Assembly (NCBI GenBank): GCA_029962745.1
Contig: CM057171.1
Span: 5,138,376-5,202,375, forward strand
DNA from: Echinometra lucunter
Lineage: Eukaryota > Echinodermata > Echinoidea > Camarodonta > Echinometridae
Direction of reading: 5' to 3'
DNA: 64,000 nt
Program-made: the position numbers and the translations under genes
The notes under the pieces: generated by a model
What the model was told of the DNA's origin: nothing
Seen by the model: the letters and a program-made list of their open reading frames with translations, nothing else
Database searches by the model: none
Shown: positions 37,401 to 47,935 of the stretch, in pieces
How the letters are laid out: each line of letters begins with the position of its first letter
Position numbering within the stretch: the stretch's first letter is position 1

Positions 37401-40400
37401 GATTATTTGAAAGAATTATAGACAAAAGAACTCTAGTCTATAATCAGAAACATTTTTTGTAAGTAATTTTGTTGACATGTAACATGGCACTTTGCAGTAA
37501 TTATGAGGTTCTTTTCTCTTTGGCTCATATTCTCCTTGACATCACTATCTCAGAATCTCAAATCAACACACAAAGGTATGGAAGGAGACCGTATGGTGTG
37601 GGACTTCTTGTTGCTGGTTATGATGTAAGTATGCCTTCGACTGTACAGCCAGCCTTATGTGGGTAAAGTTTATTTCATGATTTCTTTTCTTATGAATGAA
37701 AAAGGGCAATGCATTCTTTATGAATTTTTAAAAAGAAGAAAAGGAATGTAGTTTTTTCTGAAATATTTGTAATCCCTTTCTGATTTCATTCATTTATATC
37801 TCAACATGCCAATTTTATTTTATTTTATTTTATTTTTTTTGGGGGGGGATGGTTAAGTGACCAGACCAAGATTTTTTGTGTTTGTAAATTAATCCTCAAG
37901 TCATTAGAAAGGGTTGGGTGAAAATGAAAATAGCAGTAATGGAACAGCTCAAGTATTATTTCAAGATCAAAAAAGGGCATTTTGCAAGTTGTAAGAAGAA
38001 TGAACAACACCCATACCTTAAATACATCGTGTGCTAGTATATTACCATTAAAGATGATGCATGGTTTCTAAGACGTGTGCAAACACAGAGAGGTTTCAAT
38101 TTACCTAGCCATTTCATATAAAAGTCACATACCAGAATACTGTACGAGTTTATTTTCCACTTTGACATTAACTTTGTAGGAGATGGGCCCACATATCTTC
38201 CAAACATGTCCATCAGCAAACTACTTTGATTGTAAGTGCATGGCCATTGGAGCTCGCTCACAGTCGGCAAGGACGTACCTTGAGAAGAGGCTTGATGAGT
38301 TCCAGAACTGTAAGTAGCTTAACCTTATGTTGTTAGAAAAAAATGTTTTGCCAAGACAAGGCTTGACAGGGCTTGACACTAGCAGGTGCGTGGGACAATT
38401 TGGCACTCAAGATCTTGGCCTGGTACCCCAAATATAAGAAATGTTACCCCTATGTAAAAGTCAGTTAAGGCTATGAATATCTAATAGTTCATTCTGTGCA
38501 GCATGAATGCAAAAACACAATTCAGTTCCTCTCTATTTGCACACCTCAAGAAAAAGATTTAGGAGAAAAATAAGAATGAATAACTAACTAACTAACCTTC
38601 ACAGATGTGTAACCTAATCTTCACTGTAACAAAAGACTTGCGAGATGTTTTTCATACAGTGCAAGTGGCCGCCCTCATGCACTGAATGCTACATACCATT
38701 ATAAAGCCAAGCTGTACGGTGGTATCCAAATCTGCCCCTCCCCCCCCCCCCCCCCTCAGTTGTGTTTCTGAATGTTCAGTTTTCACAGCTGGGGCAGAAT
38801 GCTTGTGTACATGTTTTATAAGGTTGTGGGTAATATCTTTTGGGCAAGTTGAGCAAAGATCTTGGTGCTTATGAAAATGTCGGCAACTGGCAATTTAGGA
38901 TGGATAAAATGACTATAAAGCCAGATTGCATGGCCTAACATTCAGCTGTCTTATGGAAAGAGGAAATTTAGCATTCGTGTTACAGAAATATTGCTTTCAT
39001 GATAATAATAATCATAATAATGATAATATTCTGGATTTTTATAGCGCCTAATACATCTCCAAGATGTCTCCAAGTGCTTTACAGAAATATTATTACCCCG
39101 GTCATCGGATTCGGGCTTGCCCGCGCACAATGTATGCACCTTCTCCACTCCCGAAGGAGCATTCCAGCCAAGTGACTTTTGCAGGCGCTCACAATGCTAA
39201 ACAAATTAAAATGACTTTCCCATCCTGACGGGTACCCACTTAACACCTGGGTGGAGAGTGGCAAATGTAGATTCATGTCTTGCGAAAGGACATTAGTGCT
39301 GCTGCGGGATTTGAACTCGGACCACGAGATCTACAATACAGTGACACATCGACTAGACTATGACACCTCTCACTTGGTATTATTCCAGGAATTAATTTAG
39401 CTATCTATCTGCATTGTTTTCTTGATTGATTCATAGCTACCCTTGAAGAGCTTGTGAAGCATGGGCTGAGAGCTTTGAGGGACACACTACCCAATGAGAC
39501 TGAACTTAGTACGAAGGTAAAGATATAGCATCAGATGAATATGATGATGATTATGATGATGATGATTGATGATGATAGTGGTGGTGGTTGAGGTGGTTGT
39601 GGTGATTACGATGGTAACAGCAGTGGTTATGAGCAGGGAAAAAAATACACGGGGGCTCGGGGCAAATTCGCCCCCGAAACGCTAAAAAGAGCCCTGGAAA
39701 ACTAAAAAAAGAGCCCCTGAAATTCTCATAGGGTTCAATGTAAACTGTAATACACTATAGAAAATTTGGGAGGGTGGGCTCAAAGAGTAGCCCCGGAAAA
39801 AAATAATTAATTTTTTCCCTGCTTATGAGAAGGAAGAGGATGGTGATGATGAGGAGGAGGAGTAGGAGTAGGAGGAGGATGTTTGATGATGGGTTTGTTA
39901 TGCATATGCTTGACTGAGTAAAAGATGCTACATTAAGTTGAATCTTTATGCTTTTGCTTTTGTAGAATTTTTACTAATGTGAATGAAATGTTATTTTCTC
40001 TCTCTTTCATGTCCTGTAGAATTGCTCTGTTGCTATTGTAGGCAAGGACCAGAAGTTTACAGTCTATGAAGATGATGATGTCGCAAAATTTGTATCCTTT
40101 TACAAAGCATAGAATATGTCAAACATAATAGGCAAGGGAATGCATCAATGTATGGGTATAGTTTTTGTCTAGAGCGTCATAGTCAGGAAACAGTCGTGAT
40201 ATAGGCGCGAAGCCAGGGGGGGGCCAAGGGGGTAGTCGCCCCCTCCCCCCCCTCCAAAAAAAACGCCAAAAGAAAAAAAAAAGCATGAGCGACAAAAGAA
40301 AAAGGTAAGAGAACATAAGAAGGGCGTGAGCAGACAAGGAACAAAGACAAAGAAACGTGGGAGCTTCCGCGCCGAAGCACAGGAGGACGGGAAACTCCCC

Positions 40401-41086
40401 CCTCCCTGCACCCTCTCTCCTAGGGAGCGCGCTTTGCATGCTCAGTAAGTGATTCGCATGCTTCGCATGCTCACTACCACACCCCCCCCCCCCCAATGAA
40501 ATCCTAACTATGCCGCTGTCATGACAGACTTTGATTAGAAGATTGCTGCAGATTGATAAAGTAAACTCAGACAAGAGTATCCATTTGTTTGGGAATTTTT
40601 GTTTTATATTCTGTCCATTTTGTAGGTTTGGAGAAAGACTATTTGCTAACATCATGAGAAAATGAGAAATTTAGGGGAATTTCAGTCCAATAATGTTTAC
40701 TTGTTTCAAAATGCCAAGTTTCTTTGGGGCATAACTAGAGGAAACCTGCAACATTTATTTCCTTCATGAAATATTGTGATGGTCTTGGACAAGTAAATCT
40801 GCAAAAATTAACCATCACCCATTATTAGTTTTCACTTTGCATTCATATAATGAGCTAGAAAATTACAAGCTTCCAATATCTAAATGAAATTTCAGGGATT
40901 TCCTCCATTGTGATCATATTCCTTGACTAGTCTACTTTGCTGCAGCTGGCTGGCATAGAGACTGAGTCCCGCTCTAGAGGCCGTCGACAGCCCGACCAGG
41001 CTGCCATGGACACAGACGCCCCAGCAGCTGAGGGTGAACAAGCGCCCTCTACTGGTGCAGGATCAGATCAGCCCATGGAGCATTAA
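31459..41086 (+). CDS. PSMA1: 20S proteasome subunit alpha type-1 (alpha6), nine exons
   Basis: Exons are 31459-31461 (the ATG alone), 32758-32904, 35625-35728, 36895-36983, 37554-37624, 38180-38309, 39437-39516, 40020-40091 and 40946-41086 (TAA). This gives 837 nt and 278 residues, all phases consistent. The product is the alpha6/alpha-1 subunit of the outer ring of the 20S core particle, which gates substrate entry and does not cleave. The N-terminus [16 protein letters not shown] with [13 protein letters not shown] is the alpha-subunit signature. Other family blocks are [58 protein letters not shown] and [13 protein letters not shown]. The acidic tail ends DQPMEH, as the vertebrate tail ends in PMEH; it is slightly longer than in human (263). 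The first intron splits ATG from the rest (ATG|GTAAGT). Introns 4 and 8 have U12-type sites. Intron 2 contains a 2.2 kb transposable element. Confidence 0.97.
33092..35285. mobile_element. 2.2 kb TIR transposable element with 8-bp target duplication
   Basis: The ends are TAAGCCTGAGTC (33092) and GACTCAGGCTTA (to 35285), exactly inverted. Directly outside lies TTACCAAT on both sides (33084-33091 and 35286-35293), a perfect 8-bp target site duplication. Inward the arms share ATCGATTTTT, GTGTTCGA, CGATCGAAC and GATGCATCGA, so the subterminal zones are also related. An 8-bp duplication fits hAT- or P-type transposases. No frame longer than about 105 codons occurs inside and none resembles a transposase, so it is non-autonomous. 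It sits in PSMA1 intron 2. Confidence 0.9.
35504..35583. repeat. Palindromic mini-element TTAACCCATTGGCTACTG ... CAGTAGTTAATGGGTTAA
   Basis: An 80 bp imperfect palindrome whose ends are TTAACCCATT and AATGGGTTAA. Related copies lie at 45415-45481, 56939-57018 and 57015-57083, and weaker ones near 26678-26753 and 49351-49431. No coding content. It lies 41 bp upstream of PSMA1 exon 3. Confidence 0.7.
35797..36101. repeat. Tandem duplication of about 150 bp (LINE 3'-end-like, reverse)
   Basis: Two adjacent near-identical units each run from TTTCATTT.ATTTATT.AACCATTTT to GTTCAATGGGGGTTACTT (35797-35946 and 35951-36101). TTTATTTATT.AACC resembles the reverse of a CR1/L2-type 3' tail, which is an inference. 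It lies in PSMA1 intron 3. Confidence 0.75.
36506..36625 (-). mobile_element. MITE with ACAGTGGAACC ends, copy 3 (truncated)
   Basis: Opposite orientation to copies 1 and 2. It starts ACAGGCGAACCTTGTTATAA and shares the interior (AGAAGTGGGACTGGCAAA), but the distal end is lost. It lies in PSMA1 intron 3. Confidence 0.75.
39020..39372 (-). mobile_element. tRNA-derived SINE, reverse orientation
   Basis: On the minus strand the element has an A-box-like TAGTCTAGTCGATG, a B box (GAGTTCAAATCCC, seen on the plus strand as GGGATTTGAACTC at 39306), then a conserved body (GGTACCCGTCAGGATGGG, CATTGTGCGCGGGC) and a tail of (ATT)n-like units at 38991-39018. Echinoderm and other deuterostome SINEs have this layout. 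It lies in PSMA1 intron 6. Fragments of the same body occur at 52683-52843, 60795-60968 and about 56336-56392. Confidence 0.8.
39634..39821 (+). mobile_element. hAT-like MITE with CAGGGAAAAAA ends
   Basis: Starts CAGGGAAAAAAAT and ends ATTTTTTCCCTG. The flanks are GTTATGAG on the left and CTTATGAG on the right, so seven of eight bases agree, as for an 8-bp hAT target duplication. The CAGGG terminus is also typical of hAT elements. The other family copy is at 6812-6991, and the 25.0-25.4 kb stretch (GGGTGAAAAATACATGGGGG) may be a diverged third. It lies in PSMA1 intron 7. Confidence 0.8.
40201..40519 (-). mobile_element. Dispersed repeat with GTGTAGCTAGGATT-type end, copy 2
   Basis: Opposite orientation to 25683-25930. 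It shares GGAGCTTCCGCGCC, GAGCAGACAAGG and TAGTCGCCCCCTCC, and ends AATCCTAACTATGCCGC. A short TGCATGCTCAGTAAGTGATTCGCATGC stretch near 40435 is rich in GCATGC. It lies in the last intron of PSMA1. The ORFs in it are not genes. Confidence 0.7.
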
Positions 41087-41991
41087 CGATGATGTTGCTG
41101 CTATGTCGGGGTGCAAGTGTTTTGTAATATATGCCGTTCAAAGTCTTACTGTTTATCTCAGTTACTAATTAAGTGTCCTCCCTAAGGGGTAGTCAAACAA
41201 TTTTCCAAATGTGTATCAAATGCAACCGGGGATATCTGAAGACCTTGTGTATTTATGTAGGATTGAATTGACTAAAAACATGTAAAAGCTGCAGACCTTT
41301 AATTTCAATAGGATGTTGAGGACCAGGTTTGGAACTTATTCAGCTCTTAGACAGATTCACTTCAATAGTAATCACAAATCTGCTTGAATGATTCCACTCA
41401 GTGTACATTGCTTGTACATGTAGAAATGAATCTAAATTTTTCTATCAAAATACTTGATGAAAGAGGATGTTTTCCATCTTTAAGTAGTCGGCTGGCACAC
41501 ATTGAAGAATAATAATAGTTTAAGATTTTTTTTTTTTCAACAATTTGATTAATCATAGCTTGAACTTGAAGTTAGCAAGGTGCCAGAGTTATTGCGGAAT
41601 TTAAGAGGGAGGAGTATTCCCTATTTTGTGTATCATGGATATACATATTCAGATTGAATTTTAAGAATTTGCATACCTTTAATTGAGAAAAATGTTGGAA
41701 AGAATCAAAGTTTTGAAATGACTTCTCTTTGTCCATCGATGAACCTATTCTTTTCTTGAAAAATGCACATCTTTATAGTTTCAGATTGCATGAAATTCAG
41801 AACAATTTACTACATTCTCAAATTAAAGGAAAAACGGGATTGTTAGTGATTCACTGATTTTCTGTACAAGTTACCTGCTCTATATTAATTTTCTTTTTTT
41901 TTTACTGTGAAGATATGTGATCGCAAACATCTTGTACAAGTCAAATTCCATTCAGTGCAAGATATTGCACAACCATGTAGTAGTCTTCTGT

Positions 41992-42011
41992 ATTAAATTT
42001 TGTGTATTAAA
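41992..42011 (+). terminator. Candidate PSMA1 polyadenylation signals
   Basis: Two ATTAAA hexamers (41992-41997 and 42006-42011) lie about 910 bp after the stop and are followed by mixed sequence. This places the likely 3' end near 42,030. It is a weak call without transcript data. Confidence 0.4.
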
Positions 42012-42159
42012 GATGTCTGAAAGTCTTGAAGTTTCAGGGATGTTTATAACCTAGCCTTCTAGTAATTGCAATACATAAGTCGTTGTCTTGCTGGCAGAAG
42101 GACGTTAACTCAAGCACAATATTGTACTTTGTCGTGTACCGCACACAGAGTCAACCTCC

Positions 42160-42324
42160 TTCTGCCCACCAGGGCCCCCATTTCATAAAACTTGTTATCA
42201 GTAACAACTGCCACATTTCTATGACAAATTGCTCTCAGCCAATCAGATGCAAGGATTTCTGTAGTTTTATAACATGTATTGCAATTTGTTATTAATAACA
42301 AAGTTTATGAAGTGGCCAGGGCCC
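42160..42324. mobile_element. MITE with CAGGGCCCCCATTTCATAAA ends
   Basis: Left CAGGGCCCCCATTTCATAAA and right TTTATGAAGTGGCCAGGGCC are inverted with small differences, and AACTTGTTAT pairs with AATAACAAAG further in. The core CTCTCAGCCAATCAGATGCA is the reverse complement of the core of the 1244-1390 element, so both belong to one family. Confidence 0.8.
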
Positions 42325-42544
42325 AGATGAGGTGATTTACATCCTGCTGAAGTGAACACCCTTCTGTCAGCTTGGCAAAGAAGTCTTTGGAAATTCTGTT
42401 TTGATGAAAATGAGAATTGATATGATTGTGCAGTGATACAAAGAAAAAGAAAAAAGGGAGGCAAAAGGGACATGTATGATGTGAATTGAAACAAATTAAG
42501 AGAAAAGATAACACAACTATACAATGATATAGAATTGGAAAGCA

Positions 42545-42582
<38 letters not shown>

Positions 42583-42907
42583 GTTACATTAGGAGCAATA
42601 ACATTCAAAGAGGGAGAGAGAATGGTAAGGCACCCTATCAAAAGTCAGAGTCAATTTGGAACGCAGCCTTAAGCGCCTTTCCCACTCATCGTCTTTTCCT
42701 CTCCGATCCTCCAGTTTCTCCATAGACAAAACAACTGCATGATAAAGAAAGTGAGTAAAGTGAAGAGTAAAAAGATTCAGAAAGAGAGAGAGAGAGAGGG
42801 GGGGGGTGGGTAAGGAGCAGAAACAGAGAGAGAGAAAATGGGATAAGGTATTCAAGAATAGAGAGAAAAAAAAAGATTGACTTGATAATACGGGCAAAAA
42901 TCATAAA

Positions 42908-43057
42908 AACAAACTCCTCCGCACCAAGGAAATTACCTTGTTTTGTTATATCAGGGCTAAAAAAACAATAGAATGCAAGGAAGTGTGACCAGCAAACTTA
43001 CCTTGTTATAACGAAAGTTTGTTATAACAGTGTTCTTTATAATGAGGTTCCACTGTA
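42908..43057 (-). mobile_element. MITE with ACAGTGGAACC ends, copy 4
   Basis: Opposite orientation. The interior (CCAAGGAAATTACCTTG, AGGGCTAAAAAAACAATAG) and the right end (GAGGTTCCACTGTA) match the family; the left terminus is eroded. It lies just beyond the 3' end of PSMA1. Confidence 0.75.
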
Positions 43058-45230
43058 CAGCAATACAAACGGTGGAAAATTAAAAAGATGAGAAGCAACA
43101 GCTAAATTTGGTTTATTTTTCGGAGCTTCCAAGTTAAATGAACTATTTCGCAAATTTAATTTTTTTTTTTTCTATGAAAATACTCTTGGTGCTCTCAGTT
43201 CCTGCCAAAAGTACATTCAAGATCTTAGCATATTATGTGGTATCCCAACAATAACAATTATACACAGCTAAGGTCTGCTTCATGGAATATTTGGTCAATT
43301 TTATTCTTTTTCAAGGTGTACAAAAGTAGAAAATAATACAATATGTATAAATATAAATTTGATTTGCATACTGGTTAATGAATACTTACTGGACTCTTTA
43401 AGATAATGGGTTTTTTTTTTCTTCAAGTCAACAAAGAAAACAATAAAATCATGAATTTTATAAAAGATATACATTCCACCTGATTTTTATCTTACTTTCA
43501 CTTTTTTTCAAATTTTACAAAATAATAAAGGCACTTGACATACCAAATATATCATGATTTGCATTAGTTCAGATATTGCTGCACTTCATTAAAATGCTAT
43601 GATTTCTCAAAATATAGAGCATATTTAATCTATTAAGCTATGATTTGGCTTCACTGATACTTTACATTTCTTAATCTTTAGTACCAGCAAGTCCTCTTTT
43701 CTATCAATAATCCTTAATGCATTATACATTTATAAATAAAATTCAATTCAAATACAATTTTTTTTTAAATTTTCATTTCGAAAATACATGTACTACATAT
43801 TCAAATATACAAATACAAATGGATATGATTATTCATATGAGTTAACAAATAGAAAATCAGTACAACTCTTTGGCTAGATTATCATTTTTTTAATTATACA
43901 TAGGAGAATGCATTTATCTGAGTTGAATGCTGCTTCAGGCAGCTGTATTCATTCCATACATTTTATATTCAAATGTACCTGAAGATAATGTGAACAAAAA
44001 TATGCATTTATAAACAATCACACCTTTTGAGAGATTGCTGAACATTGAGAAATGAATCTACGGAAATACATATTCAGATTTGGTCTTTATTTTACAATGA
44101 AAAATTACATTCGACACCAAGAGAAAAAGAAACCATGAAAGGCACTCAAACAAATATTCTTTTGCAACAATGATCTTAGCGACATGCATTTATTATGTAG
44201 AGTACAGAGTACCAGTAAAATTCAAACCTTATACTAGGCATCTAAGCAAAAACTTTGCCTTATATTTTGAAAGAGACTTCGCAAATACTTTATTCAGTGT
44301 AAATACTCAGAATTTCAACAAAAACAACACAAGACACATAATGTCTGTCAAAAAGATATACCAACAACAATGAAATAATAGATACACTTATTGTGACATT
44401 ACCTTTCACTTTTCATATCAACTTCATCACTTGAACGCACTTGACATACATGTAGGTCACAAAATCATAAAATATTCTACATTTTTTGCACTATAAAGAT
44501 AGCACATACACAACATTAATGTTGATAAATATTCTTTTGTCTCTTTGGTAAATTACCCTTCTCAAGGTGAATGAAAATAGAGATGTATGAATTTAACGAT
44601 ATACAACATATTCCACGGCTAATACTTCCTTCAATTAACTTTTAGTAACAACATTTTACTGTAGAAACAAATACCTACTTTTCACAAAGAATTTTGTTAT
44701 TATAACACACCCAAGACACAATCATATAGCCAATGTACAGTATCTATTCGGCCTATATGGAGATGTAGTATCTTCATACCTTCAGTGACAGTGATAATAC
44801 TATAATACTGACAAAAGCTTACATACAGCTTGCTTTATCAATTCAGTTGTAAGTTTATAGAGTTGTTTTTTGCAATTCTAACTCCTAATTTTTTACCCCT
44901 ATTTGGAAGGTTACAACATTTTAGATAATTTTGGCAAGTGAGAGTTGAATAGGATTCAGTTTGACTTAACTTTTATGTAAATAGTCCTCTACAAGGTGTG
45001 TTATATACTATTAAACAAAATGGGTAGACAGCTTAGTTATCTCCCTCTCTCATGGAACCATATAATTATAATCAAAACACAAGATATACTTTAAACAACT
45101 GATCAAAGGTCAAACAATTAATAAATCTCAAACCAGATAAATGTATCCCTAATCATTCAGGGCTAGACCTGCAGAGGTAGATTGTTCAATAATACAATAT
45201 ATGGCTGGATAATTGGTCAAAGGTGAAAGG
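43058..45230. other. AT-rich stretch, probably including the INSC 3' UTR
   Basis: About 2.2 kb with no coding signal, no TIR element and no microsatellite longer than short A/T runs. It follows the INSC stop on the minus strand and precedes the PSMA1 3' end, so it is shared 3' territory of convergent genes. Several TTTATT motifs (AATAAA on the minus strand) occur; I cannot choose between them. Confidence 0.5.
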
Positions 45231-47894
45231 TCATACAAATGTCTCTCTCCTCACAGGGCTAGAGCAGTGCAGGTAGGATTCCATAAGACGAGGCTGGATT
45301 AACTGTTCTACATCATTCTCTTTCAAAGGCGATGACCCTATGTGACTGTGGATTCTTCTAAGCGCGGCCTGCAAGGAAGAAAGAGATTTTTTTTTTATTT
45401 TCATAATTCAACTCTTAACCTATTGCCTACTGGAACATGTAAGTCCATGGGAAAGAGAGAATTCAGTATTAAACAGGTTAACTACATCAATAATATGTAA
45501 ACAATAAACATCTGTACCTTGTGTCTTGTGCTTGACACTTCCAATGGTCTACTGAAGGTTATACAAGTGGAGAATTCTGGCATAAATAAGGGGCTAAATG
45601 AACCCAAGTCTGGTGGCATTATGGTTCAGTCACAATGGCCGGAAGTCACATAAGAGGTCTAAGCCATGCTAGCTAGGTTTAAACCTCAATAAATATACTA
45701 AATATACTTAGCTTTAAAAAAATCCAGGAGAGGTATAAACCACCCCATGGTAAAAACCTCTCTTTTGAATTCTGGCCAATATTTCTGTACCATCTTCAAA
45801 CATTTATCTCCAATCAATTTATCCATCACGATAAACCTTTTGTGAGCAGTTTAGGTACACTCTTGCAGATTCTTCTTCTGCATGCAGCAGGACTGACAGA
45901 AGAAAAATGTTTAAATCACTTATCTACTAGAAAAAGAAATACTAATGTTTCTCTAGTTGAATTTTAAGCTTCCATGGCTATTTTTTCAGCCTATCTCTAC
46001 TTTGAAATTTTCTCAACATGGGGACATGCCACATCTACATAAGACAAAAATACAAGAAACGTGTCTGTTTCACAGGGCAAATAAAATTTATATTATTTTT
46101 ATCATTTTCCATGGAAAGGTATCTCACTTCAAAGGTTTTTCTTGATTATCTGGGAATTGGGGCATGCGCCTGTAATCCAGCTAAAAGTGGAAGTTATAAA
46201 CTGATTCATCAGACCCAGTTTCAAGTCTGAGCTAGTTGCGTCTTTCGGTTGGTGGCGTTAAAGGTCTGTCCCAGACGTAAATAATCATATCTAATTGATA
46301 CACATCAATAAAAACCCAATTACACACACACACATCTGGACAGATTATAAGCACCTTTTAAAAAATACATGTAATTCATAGGAAACTGCTTCTTACCAGA
46401 CATGCTACTAGCACATCACTTCTATGATTTCTTTCTCTTGAATGCTTGCACACATCAGCTAATCTGGATACCACTAGGAGCAAAAAAGAGATGAAAGACT
46501 TTGGAGACACGTGACGATCCCAAGGATTATATGATGAGAGCTCAAAACCAAGTTTCAAATGAGGGGAAACTGAGAACAATCCAATGTGTGGATTTAAACC
46601 AATAAACTTTGGAACTTGAAACTTATATAAGGCATCTAATCCATACCAATTTCTTTCTTATAATGTCTGGTGGTCTCAGGAGAACAGACAGGGTCCTGAC
46701 AACTGACGAGAATCTGAACATCACTAGGTAAAAGGAGGAAGATTTTATACATGAAGGAACTAAAACATTGGTTAATTAACCACTCTAATAACTTTCATTT
46801 CACAGTCTTTTGACTAATTTCTATTTTCGCTAAATGTTATTTAATTTGATCATTCTTGTCCACAAAGACAAAAAACATACCTTTCAAGTCAACAGCCATC
46901 TTACAAGTCTCATAGTCCTGGCATAGCCTGCCGAGGGCCGTAGCAGATTTCTGGAGGATATCTTCATAGGCACTTTCATCCCCCATCTGAGATCCTGATA
47001 GGTTTCCCTCAAAGCTGAGCTTCCTAGAGAGGGATGCAGGGTGACTGGAGGTTGGCATTCCTTGGAGGAGTTCAGACAAGATCTCCATCCCACCGGCATT
47101 AATGATCTGCTCACGGCAGGTCTTGGAGCAAGAGATGTTGGCAAGGATATTGATGATCTATTACAGAATGAAAGAGAGAAATAAAAGGAAGATGGATTAA
47201 TCACTTGATAGGTAGAAAGACAAACGGATTACAAGGGTGCAGTTTAGCTGGAAGCTGGTATTCCTTGGAGGAGTTCTGACAAGATTTCCATCCCGCCAGC
47301 AGAAATGATCTGCTCACGGCAGGTCTTGGAGCAAGAGATGTTCGCAATGATATTGATGATCTAAGAATAAAAGAGATAAATGAAAGAAAGATGGATTCAT
47401 CATTTCAGAGATAGAAATACAAATGGATTACAGGAATGTAGGCAAGCTAGAGGCTGGTATTCCTAAGAGGAGTTCAGTCAAGATCTCCATCCTGCCTGCT
47501 GAAATGATCTGCTCACGGCAGGTCTTGGAGCAAGAGATGTTGGCAATGATATTGTTGATCTAAAAATAAAAAAGAGAAGTGACAGAAGAATGTTATAAGT
47601 AGCTAAGCCTTATGGACAAGGGTATCTCTATCATAAAATCATTTGCTTTTGATAGAATGCTCTTTTAATTCAATATAATACAATGCATGAATATGATCTC
47701 CAATTCATAACTCTTTTCAATTTCTTCATGTCTGAGTGATATACAAAGATAGCACATTGTACGATGCTTATCATGGAAGCTTTACGATAGGTATCAAGCA
47801 TATGATTGAATTTCAATGGAAAATATAAATATCAAATCAAATTAAATCATTCAAATCAACTTAATCACATCAAATCAAATCAAATCTTTCTTTC

Positions 47895-47935
<41 letters not shown>

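Noticed and set aside
40119..40655. 178-residue minus-strand frame
   Set aside because: It covers the dispersed repeat at 40201-40519, and the frame is carried by homopolymer runs. It sits in the last PSMA1 intron.
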